64,000 nt of DNA from Siphonodentalium dalli (Eukaryota > Mollusca > Scaphopoda > Gadilida > Siphonodentaliidae). The stretch lies in contig CP136065.1 of the NCBI GenBank assembly GCA_032622095.1, positions 60,929,094-60,993,093 of the forward strand, in the 5' to 3' direction. The notes below the pieces were generated by a model. It searched no databases and had not been told where the DNA came from. It saw nothing but the letters and a program-made list of their open reading frames with translations. Within the stretch, counting starts at the first letter, position 1. Every line of letters starts with the position of its first letter. Made by a program: the position numbers and the translations under genes. Positions 46,195 to 55,249 of this stretch are shown one piece after another.

Positions 46195-47040
46195 TATATA
46201 TAGAGCAGAGGGGCAAACACGTTTAAAATGTACGATTTTCGGTCTACTTTCACCATGAATCTCAGAAATCTTGCCATCTATATCAACAAAATCTTCAAAT
46301 TGAGTATATATCTGGGAGTATAAGTGTGTATAATACTATATCATAGCACAGAATAATCCCAGTTCTTCCGCCCTGCAGAATGTTCTAAAACCTGACTTTT
46401 GTGCTGATTTTTTTGGTGAGCGGGTGACACAACCTGATACAAAACAGCACCTACCACAAAGGATGACATAATTGGCTTATGAATATATGCCGTGAACATT
46501 TCCACAAATTTCCAGGGTATTTCTGAGACCCCTCGTCAAAGCAATATTGAATTACCACCCATTAAGAGGGCAAAACAATTGAAAATCAACATTTGTTTTT
46601 GTCTATTTTGACAATAAATATCAGACATTTTGCCATCTATCAACGAAATCATGGCGTTATCATACTTGTTATCTATAAGTATGTAGACTGCTATATCTTA
46701 GCATGAAGATATCCCAAATTCTATGATTTTTTATTTCGTTCTGCCGAATTTCCCCAAAACAGTGACTTTTTGCTGAATTTTGGGGTGAGGTGAGTTTTCT
46801 ACACTATACTGAAGATCGCAGGTCAAAACAATATGGAACTATTCCTGATTAAGTGGGCCAAAAAAAATGAAAATTTGCGGTTTTTGCACTGGTTTTTGGT
46901 CTATTTTTTACAAAAAATCTCAGAAATCTTGATAACTTTCAACGAAATCGAGCACTATCATATTAGAAATATAGAAGTAGTTAGAATACAATATCTTGGC
47001 GTAAAAAATCGCGTTTCTCTACAGTTGTGTCGCTCTTAGT
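46195..47040. repeat. Three degenerate ~300-360-bp tandem units
   Basis: The marks AATCTCAGAAATCTTGCCAT (46258), AAATATCAGACATTTTGCCA (46616) and AAATCTCAGAAATCTTGATA (46915) head similar stretches that also share CAACGAAATC and CTGACTTTTGTGCTGATTTT-like words. Confidence 0.7.
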
Positions 47041-47159
47041 CGCATTTATAAAATTTAGCGATTTTTGCTGATTTTTGCCGCTTAAACCTCTCAAAATCAT
47101 CTTTTGCATTATTTGTATATTTCACACCGGGTCCTATCCGGTGAACAATGTCATAACCT

Positions 47160-47600
47160 TCAAAATGATGTATCACAAGCCCGTGTGTGGTGCCGATGGA
47201 CTAAATTCCTACTTCTAGTGAGCTTTTTGAGTTTGTCCACTCTACTATAATATAGTCTATGATTGTTATTAATCTCGCCTTTACCTTCGCAGAATTGCTC
47301 TGCAGATCTGCGCTGTATACGGGTAAGTATGCCATACAGCATATAAGTCCAACATATATAATCGTACATTTGTGGCGTTAGCCCGCGATTCGCGATGACA
47401 AATGTATCAATGGTCATTGGATTGTAATCACTTCCACTCGAAATCGCGGCGACGTCGTCGGGCGTAGATATCGGTGATTTCCGGCGATCCGCCACGATTT
47501 TGAGTGGACCCAACACCGCGATAAGCGAGATGATGCTGATTCGTCTTGGGGTATACTGTATGACCAAAATGAACCGGGTTGTTGCCGTCTGTCCCGGAAT
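47160..47600 (-). CDS. Possible last exon of P450 gene B (uncertain)
   Basis: The acceptor ATTTCAG at 47601-47607 precedes a phase-0 start reading IPGQTATTRFILVIQ, which would join ...KCSKTQ of the heme exon; CYP3 proteins commonly read TQIP across this junction. The frame stays open for 146 codons to a stop at 47160, far longer than the roughly 25 residues expected, and does not resemble the usual C-terminus. Either the exon ends differently, the C-terminus is novel, or the true last exon is elsewhere and this is chance. Confidence 0.3.
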   Translation of the reverse strand: MPGQTATTRFILVIQYTPRRISIISLIAVLGPLKIVADRRKSPISTPDDVAAISSGSDYNPMTIDTFVIANRGLTPQMYDYICWTYMLYGILTRIQRRSAEQFCEGKGEINNNHRLYYSRVDKLKKLTRSRNLVHRHHTRACDTSF

Positions 47601-47639
47601 CTGAAATAGAATGAAATAACTTTTTAATATATACACCTT

Positions 47640-48125
47640 GTTAGCGCATTCAGTAGATTAAAATACAGCATAAATCATTTTTAACATCTATTATAGACTG
47701 TTTTGTCTACATCTGGCAATACATTAGCATACATCATTGATATCTTCACTTTATTGGGCAGATGAATAACTGTCGTATCATTAATTTTGTCTAATAAGAA
47801 AACGGTACTTACCAGTGTCTATCTTCTTTCTGTGCGAAGTATAGATTTCAGTAGTCAATCAAACATGACATTCATTATTCTGTGGAACAAACTGCTAACT
47901 TCTATGTATACAAATCAAAAGGTATCACATGTGAAATCGACTGAAAGCTCATTAATGTAATCTTTTCTAGTTCAAATGATATTAGTATTTATTTACTTTG
48001 TAAAAAATAATAAATGTCAAAGTTTAGACATGTTCCGAATTTATGGTAATTTTTTTTTCATTAAAATTCGGTTATTTTTCGTGCAGTGAATAAACTGAAA
48101 TCGACATATATAGGCATAGCATATC
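47640..48125. other. P450 gene B intron, nothing recognised
   Basis: A+T-rich, no repeats or frames of note. Confidence 0.4.
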
Positions 48126-48131
48126 CCGTAC

Positions 48132-48294
48132 CTGTGTCTTTGAACATTTTACAGGTCTGAACTTCTTCAGCACTGTGGTAAGTCCCGTCTTCAGTTCCAG
48201 CATTCCCAATCTCATACCTATGCAGTTTCTTGGTCCATAACCGAAAGGCATATAGTGGAATGGGTTCCGCTCAGCCTTTTTCTCTGGAGTAAAC
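48132..48294 (-). CDS. Cytochrome P450 gene B, heme-binding exon
   Basis: Encodes (R)FTPEKKAERNPFHYMPFGY, then GPRNCIGMRLGMLELKTGLT and TVLKKFRPVKCSKTQ. FGYGPRNCIG is the FxxGxRxCxG heme loop with the cysteine thiolate ligand, followed by the L-helix. The first base completes the Arg of the PDR-F motif begun in the preceding exon. Acceptor TTGTAG, donor CAG|GTACGG. All catalytic residues are intact. The sequence is CYP3-clan-like. Confidence 0.95.
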
Positions 48295-49036
48295 CTACAA
48301 TGACGACAAATATATCCGAATTCATCGGAAGGATTGTTTGCAATGCAGTCACCTGGTGGTAAATAACAAACATGTATTACACGTCCCCCTCTTCAGTATG
48401 ACCACTAGAAATAAAGTTATAACTGTACATGTGTGTTACAAAATTAAACTAAACGACAGACACAAACGTTTTTACAATCGTCATGCATGTTTTAATCAAT
48501 TAAAGCATTCTTATAAGTTATAATTATGCAGTGACTGCCATTTGTGGAATAACTATTTGCCCCAGTTAGTGTCTTTTTAACAGTTAGGGGGACTATTGAC
48601 CTATTCGAATCAAATAATATAACCCGGGCGATAATTCGCTTGTATAGGGAAATGGTGAAAACTACCATGTGATCGAGCTTCGTCAAATCAAAAGACAGTA
48701 TGGCAATATGCGAACTCTACGTAATCTATACTAATCCATTCTATTTTAACTATATATAACTCTGATCTACATGTATCGTCCAATCAAAATGAACCATGTA
48801 AATGATTGGACATCTTCGTTTTATCGTAGTTCATGGGCCGTGTTTTTCTACCAATTTTGTTTACGTTATCAGCAATACTATTAGAGTGATCGCATCTTCG
48901 GAAGGGAACTGTGACTGAATAGTAAAATATCAGTTTGAAGTAGTGATTTTATAAACACATGGTATACATGTATATGTTTTCAAATCCGATCTCCATTAAT
49001 TGGTTCGGTAAATTAGAAATTATTGTGATTGTATAC

Positions 49037-49174
49037 CGATCGGGGTCGAACTTTTCTGGTTCCGGCCAGAACTCCGGGTTACGGTGGATTGCAGCTACTG
49101 GCACGACAACAATATCTCCTTTCTCTATTGTGATTCCGTTGACGGTCGTTGTCTTTGTGCACATGCGTTCAAAT
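49037..49174 (-). CDS. Cytochrome P450 gene B, pre-heme exon
   Basis: Encodes (R)[40 protein letters not shown] and KFDPD(R). [18 protein letters not shown] is the CYP3 PERF-domain stretch. The first base completes Arg from the K-helix exon and the last two bases start the Arg finished in the heme exon. The acceptor is TTATAG at 49175-49180 and the donor is CG|GTATAC. Confidence 0.95.
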
Positions 49175-49245
49175 CTATAATAAATTATATCCAATTATTA
49201 CAACATTCATAACAAGGAGCATTGGGTTCAAAATATTTGATTAAA

Positions 49246-49386
49246 ATGACCATCAGCAATCAGTTGGACAGTTTGAGGTATCAGTTGGAAAATGCAGCTC
49301 AAGTTGGGGATCAATTAAAAGAAGTTGGGAATTTGAGTCTTCAGGAGCGAGGTGCACTCGGAAATGAAATTAAAATGTTGGACTAG
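49246..49386 (+). CDS. Small ORF, 46 residues, coiled-coil-like (doubtful)
   Basis: A frame too short for routine detection: MTISNQLDSLRYQLENAAQV then GDQLKEVGNLSLQERGALGN and EIKMLD. The Leu/Ile spacing suggests amphipathic helix. It lies on the opposite strand within a P450 gene B intron, 70 bp from the pre-heme exon. No start-site evidence and no homologue known to me; it may be a fragment of a mobile element or chance. Confidence 0.2.
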   Translation: MTISNQLDSLRYQLENAAQVGDQLKEVGNLSLQERGALGNEIKMLD

Positions 49387-49389
49387 TAT

Positions 49390-49915
49390 TGTACCTGCAA
49401 CAAGAAATTCAAACTCACGGATTGACTCACTGCATTAAGTTTATCTATTCGTAGTCGTAAGTTTGGTGTATGGCCAAACAATTCGTTTCGCAAAAATAAG
49501 ATTATTGAACACGGCAATGGATATGCATGCATGGATAACCGTGCACAGTGACCTTTTCGGTTTATATGTATATACGATATACCAGATTTAGGTTACAGTG
49601 AAGTCATTATTTCCCATAGATCTCAGTGTTAACATATAATGGCCAACATCCCTGAGTATCAATGAATTGTGGTATATTATTGATTACATGATCACCAGAA
49701 TTGGCATCTGCGCTAAGTTTCTGCATGAAAAAATAATATCGTCGGACATGGAATGTACCTTTAAATTTCGGATTTATTATCTTGATTCAGAATTTCATTA
49801 AAAAAATATTGACATTTTTTACCTAACACAAAAAAAATCAAACTGGGAACCACGTGCTTTACAGTGTGCCAATGTTTTGCTTGACGTCTGAAATATATAT
49901 ATATATGTGCGTATA
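49390..49915. other. No gene seen (P450 gene B intron)
   Basis: A+T-rich, no clear structure until the hairpin at 49919. Confidence 0.4.
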
Positions 49916-49918
49916 GGT

Positions 49919-50010
49919 TATAACCCGCTTGGGTATCTGTACAAGGAATATAGACCAAGGCCGCGAACGGCCGCGGTCTGTATTTCTTGTACAGATACCC
50001 AAGCGGGTTA
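49919..50010. repeat. Hairpin with 38-bp arms and GC-rich tip
   Basis: ATAACCCGCTTGGGTATCTG + TACAAGGAATATAGACC pairs with its inverse (49974-50010) with two or so mismatches; the loop GGCCGCGAACGGCCGCGG is itself self-complementary. A compact palindrome of MITE type. Confidence 0.9.
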
Positions 50011-50499
50011 TGTCATATTTATGAACCGATTCACACGTCGAGGCAACCATAATTGAGCCACTTGCAATATAATGATCACGTATAAATTACTATCCAATCA
50101 AAGATTAATTGAATGTTGTGTGGCGTTGCATATATCCATACCTCACAAGTCAAATGATCGTTGACAATGGGAACACTTAGATCGGGAATATTTATCAGCG
50201 AGCGTCCATAAACATGTTGTTTCCAAATCTAAAGTATTGTTTATTCAAATTCCTCTTGCGAAAATAAACTGTTGCGGATGTTAATGCTAGTTGATAATGG
50301 ATGTATCGTTCAGAACCCAGGCGTCAATGTCCCGATAGTGTTCGAACTACGAAGAGAAACTGTTCCAATTTACAGGAAGTTTGTGTATTGGAATATTACC
50401 GACATTCATGTAAAAAGACTAATACAAATATGTGGTTTGTAGAATATTCGCAATGTTATTGTTAAACAGTGAAGCATTTGTTGACAATTAGTAGCATTT

Positions 50500-51430
50500 A
50501 AACATTTATCCGATGTCTGATCGGTAGCCAATGCAATTTTTCAAGAACTGGGGAAATGTAATCAAATTTATTTGTACGGGTAATCATTCTTGCTGCACAA
50601 TTTTGAACTATTTACGGTTTGTCAATAAGAGCTTGCTTACATCGGTATAAGAATAAGTTGCAGTAGTCCAGTCTGCTGGTAATGAATGCGTGGACCAATT
50701 GTTCTGCCGTATTTCTGTCGATTACACTCCATACTATGAGTGCTTGAGTAACATGCTCATCTGTTACAAATCATCATCCATGAGATATCCCAAATTCGGA
50801 CCGCAGTCGACGGATGAACAAAAAAATAAAAAACTTATAAAACTTATGTTTTATCAGATTTCAATTTAAAGTTTTGTGACATCCAGAGTTTAACGTCGGA
50901 AACATATTGTCATCCGCATAACAGTGGAAATTAAGTCCGTGGTGACGAATTATACCATCTAACGGACGTACATATATGGTGTATAGAATCGGGCCCAGTA
51001 CCGATCCTTGGGGCACACCGTATCTCAGCTGGAAAACATCCGAACAAGAACCGTTTACTTTAACGCTCGCCGTTCGCCCCAGGAGGTATGACCTAAACCA
51101 CTCCAGTGCTACACCAGTAACTTCCACTCGATATTCCAACTTGTTTAACCCTTTGAGTGCCAGGTCGATTTTTGTATCAACCCATATACCCTGTGCCAAT
51201 GCATTCTCTTATATATGCGAGTCGACCATAGGTCGCCTCGCATATATAAGAGAATGCATTGGCCTAACATTTTTTTTATTTTTATTTTTTATTTTTTTAT
51301 TTTTTACAATTTTAATATATTTTATTATATTCTTTAACAGACTTATTGTGTAGGTTTAGGGCCGATTAGATCGGCCCCTGGCACTCAAAGGGTTAAGAGG
51401 ACAGCTACAGTTATAATGTACGCATATATT
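50500..51430 (-). pseudogene. CR1/jockey-like LINE reverse transcriptase fragment
   Basis: Minus strand. Before the MITE: LNKLEYRVEVTGVALEWFRS, YLLGRTASVKVNG, GVPQGSVLGPILYTIYV and CYADD, the conserved RT palm of non-LTR elements with the YxDD catalytic box. After frame breaks come LVHAFITSRLDYCN, IVQNCAARMITR and SPVLEKLHWLPIRHRIN (50500-50700), the usual C-terminal region of CR1/jockey-clade RTs. 5' truncated and disabled. A 244-bp MITE interrupts it at 51149-51392. Confidence 0.85.
51149..51392. mobile_element. piggyBac-type MITE flanked by TTAA
   Basis: Terminal inverted repeats CCCTTTGAGTGCCAGG / CCTGGCACTCAAAGGG, with TTAA on both sides (51145-51148, 51393-51396). CCCTTTG ends and TTAA targets are hallmarks of piggyBac transposons. 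Inside is a hairpin with perfect 27-bp arms (51195-51221 and 51237-51263) whose loop CGACCATAGGTCG is again palindromic. No transposase, so it must be mobilised in trans. It sits within the LINE. Confidence 0.92.
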
Positions 51431-51475
51431 ATTTGCTGATGTATTAATTAACCCTAAACGTAAGTGCACACATAC

Positions 51476-51573
51476 CGGACGGCTACTGGGTACAATCGCA
51501 TAACCTCCAGGATAACCTGGTCGAGATACTTCAGTTCCGCCGTCTGCTCGTAAGTAATAGTAAGAGAATCCGC
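51476..51573 (-). CDS. Cytochrome P450 gene B, K-helix exon (5' boundary uncertain)
   Basis: Encodes ...TYEQTAELKYLDQVILEVMR then LYPVAV(R). EVMR is the K-helix ExxR and the KYLDxVIxExxRLYP stretch is typical for CYP3. The donor CG|GTATGT leaves phase 2, completed by the pre-heme exon. By alignment the exon should open near 51573 (ADSLTITYEQ), but no AG precedes that point and an in-frame TAA lies just upstream (51577-51579). The nearest AGs would start it at 51543 or 51546 in the right phase and drop the TYE segment. So splicing may be altered or non-canonical. Confidence 0.85.
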
Positions 51574-51599
51574 AGTTTAAAGATGTGTTCAGTGCGGAG

Positions 51600-52070
51600 A
51601 TACTATCTCAGAGTGAAGACTGACTCTCGAGTCGCCCAGTACCCTAATGCTATATCACTATATCAGTGCTTATCACAAAAATAAGATAAATTTCGGATAT
51701 AGCTACCCGGGCTCCGTTCTTCTTGTAATTAAATAGTCAATTAAAGTTGATTTGCATCTTTATGGATTGTGTAATTCCCATGTGTTAGCATACCCCGAAA
51801 GTGTCATCTGTGGTCAAACTGTCCACCTTAGAGATCATGTCTACATACATGTTCTTCCCACAAACATCCACTCATTCGTCATATAATAGCTCCAGCAAAT
51901 ATGCAGATATGCTCTTATCCCCATTAGCCAATATAAACGCACATGCTATATGCGCATTTGGGGGGATTCGCACAATCTGTGTGTGGTTAGATAAACCGAT
52001 TTTCCGCACCATTTTGTCTGACTGTAATGTCATTTCTTACTGTGACAAACCTGTCAGAACAAAGTAAAAT
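51600..52070. other. No gene seen (P450 gene B intron)
   Basis: An 88-codon plus-strand frame (51801-52067) resembles no family I know. Confidence 0.35.
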
Positions 52071-52071
52071 A

Positions 52072-52537
52072 CATGTTAAAGGCCCCCTTAATTTTCTAAC
52101 CCCCAGATTACATTATATAAAATATATGCCATATTATATACCATTTGAAAGAGGAAGCTCCAAAACATTATATTATCAACTTATCCGGTGTAATAAATTG
52201 TGAACATGTTGTTTTTGTTGAGTTGCCAACGCGTTTTGTCATCAAGAATGAAGTAAAAATCAGTATTATTTTCAATGCATGGAAATAACTCTATATATTA
52301 AAGATAGAGTTCTTCCCCTTCCATTGAGCAAGTTTGAATTCTGTTGTATTCTGGGTGACAGAGGGGGAAGTCTTCTGTTTATCTGTGGGCATCTTCTGAG
52401 ACACAGATGTTTCAAATAGTGGTGAATTATAGCATTTTAATAATATTTTATGGCATAGATTGTTATTAAAACCGTATATCAAGTCACAATAACAAACATA
52501 ATTGGCGACTCGAAAATTAAGTGGGCCTTTAACATTT
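52072..52537. mobile_element. MITE family Z, copy 2
   Basis: Terminal inverted repeats ATGTTAAAGGCCCcCTTAAT at the left and its inverse ATTAAGTGGGCCTTTAACAT at the right. The interior matches 25376-26044. Uninterrupted and with better preserved ends than copy 1. Confidence 0.85.
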
Positions 52538-53039
52538 TCGACAAGTAGAAGATATGCAGACATTAATTTGGGAAATCTAATGGTGACATTCGGTACCCGG
52601 ATGCTCCATCGGTGTTAAACGGCTTTATACAATTTGCGAAACCAAAAACGATATGGATAAAATTATATGGATCAACTTAATCACAAAAGTTTTCGAAAAC
52701 AAATAAAATAAAACACATAGATATGCGTCCTGCAAACTTGAGCTCTCAATCATATGACCAAAAAACAAATTCGAGGTTCTTCTTGGTAAAATACAGAGCG
52801 TATTTCAAGTCACTTTACATATATCACAGAAATACATACCCAAGTCACGAACTCTCAGAAATCTCGGGTTCCGACTACTATTCAGCAAATAAAGTAATTC
52901 TTTGTTTATCTATTCGTGTTATGGTAGATGTAAAGATCGTTTGTCTCACATATAGCATATTTTTTATGCATAAAAATGGTTTTAAACACTATAGAAAATG
53001 ATTTCCTCTAATGCGGAAGAAGTTCGAAGACCGTTAATT

Positions 53040-54560
53040 GAGTACCATAAACCATCCAATGGGTGTTCCAAACCAAACAATGAGTGTCCATAATCATCCA
53101 ATGATTGTCCCAAGCCAGACAACGAGTATCTCAAAAGCACTGGATGAATATCTAAAAACGTCCAATTCGACTTCGTGTCTCAAACCAGTTGGATGGATTT
53201 GGGAACTGCTTGAATAGTCTACGATGATAGTTTTATGATTTAGTTCACCCGATGGGTGATTTGTTTATCCTGTTGGATGGTTTGGGACACCAATTAGGTG
53301 GTAGTTGGCACTCCAATTGGGTGGTTTGGGACATAAATTGGTGGTTTGGGAAACCCTCTAAGAATTTGAGACACTGGTTTGGTGAATTGGGACACCGAAA
53401 GGCCGATTGAGTCACTGATTTGGTCTTTTGGCACACTATAATTGAATTGATTGATTGATTGATTGATTTATTCGGGTTTAATGTCCCTTTCAGCATCTAA
53501 TGCCATATCGCGACCTTACCAGTGTTAGTGGTCGATGAAATCCGCACACTTAATGCTAATCTAACAGTGATTTCAATGGTTGATAAACTCGTCGACAAAT
53601 CACCGGCCATCTGCGAGTAATTGGCCACTAGTTTAAATATATTTATTTGTCTGATTTCAATAACACATATAGGAAATGATACATACATTTTTATATAGAC
53701 AATGGGATTGGGGGACAAGTGCTGACTCACTTATGAGTACCTCCTCTCCCAAATTGGCCACTCCACCAGATAACGATTTCGAATTACAAAGTACACGATG
53801 GAAAAATTGGATTTGAACCCGTATCGCCAGCGCTGGAGGGCGAGACGACTTGGAGTTGTACACCTTACCGACTTAGCCGCCGAACCCCCCCCCCCCCCCC
53901 CCCCCCGCTATAGTTGAATGGATTGATGTTGTATGACATGACAGTCCCGAATGTCTTGGGATACCAGTTGTGTGGCACGAGGTACACATTGGATACCTAT
54001 CTGACACTCTTTGAGAGGTGCCGGACACCTGATGGATGGTTTGGTACACTCATTGTGTGGTTTTGGACACTAATTGTGTGCTTTGACACACTCGTTGTGT
54101 GTCCGTTGTATGGGTGTGATGGTTAGGGACACTCATTTGGTAGTTTGGGACACATGTTGGATGGTTTGGAGCACACCCTGTGTGGTTTCGAACACCGGTT
54201 GCATAGTGTGGTGCACTTGATGGTTTGGTACACTCAAACGCCATGGGCATGGTTTGGGGGACTATATGTGTAGGTTGTGAGACCAGTTGCGTATGATTTG
54301 GGGCAATACTACCCCAGTCTACATGATTGTGTGGTTTATGAAACTTGTCGGGTGGATTGGGACACCATATCGATGGTTTGGGACAAGAGTTGGATTTGGA
54401 GCGCCCGTCGTATGGAGTGGGATACTCAAAGGTTGGTTTTGGATTCTCGGTGTATGGTTTGTAACTCTTATATGGTTTGGTTCATTTATTATGTGGTTTT
54501 GGGACACTCAATTAATGTATTATGAAACTAGTTTGTGGCTTCAGAGACTAGTATTGTGGC
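53040..54560. repeat. ~27-bp minisatellite with an orientation switch
   Basis: Left part (53040-53170): units such as CCAATGAGTGTCC...AAACCA. From about 53200 onward the same unit runs in reverse: GGATGGTTTGGGACACTCAT. Interrupted by the SINE at 53455-53907. Trp/Phe/Thr-rich or Asn/His-rich frames across it are repeat translations. Confidence 0.85.
53455..53907 (-). mobile_element. tRNA-derived SINE with 19-bp target duplication
   Basis: On the minus strand the head reads GTTCGGCGGCTAAGTCGGTA (box A) and, about 45 bp later, GGGTTCAAATCC (box B). The tail is CATTAAACCCGAATAAATCA followed by a (TCAA)n run. Flanks CTATAATTGAATTGATTGA (53436-53454) and CTATAGTTGAATGGATTGA (53908-53926) are a target duplication with two differences. 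A 22-nt poly-G (minus strand) caps the 5' end. Inserted in a minisatellite. Confidence 0.9.
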
Positions 54561-54569
54561 ATATATCAC

Positions 54570-55245
54570 GACGTATTGACTACTAATTGTATTCGCTATG
54601 TGAAGATTTAGCAAAATACAAATATTTCAATTGTTGACTTCCGATCGCCATTTTCGCCGTCATTTTTAAAACTTTTGAGACAACGAATTGTCAAATCCTC
54701 GAGATATGACTTACTATTATCTGATTAGGATTGGACATCATGGCGCAACTGGGCATTTTTCAAAAACTGTGGACGATTTGGGTATTCAAGAATCAAAATA
54801 TTATTTCTACGAGAGAACATATTTTAGCCGCTTTTCGTGGTTGAGGGTATCCAGTAGATCAGAGGATAGTAAATATGCAACCTTAATCACCCCTAGATCC
54901 TGTTCGAATCAGGTCCAATGACGATGCAAACACACCTAGTGTCCCTACTGTTGCAATTATTTTTTTCAATGTAGATATGATTTTGAGTGATATCGAGGTG
55001 GAAAATAACATATGCGCAACCTGTGCATTGTGCGGTAATCAGAATTTGCAAAAATAAACACCAAAATATGATGAGTATAACGAGTTATGATAATGTATAT
55101 GTGATATGCATATATTTCCGATATCCAGGTATCGAGTTTTCTCGACCTGGAATGATGTGCATTTCTGTTTGATTATGGCCATATATTTTTTCCGAGGGTT
55201 AAGGTTAATACTCCACAATTCTATCGGGATGATGGAATCCATTTC
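54570..55245. other. No gene seen (P450 gene B intron)
   Basis: A+T-rich with no repeats recognised. Confidence 0.35.
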
Positions 55246-55249
55246 AAAT

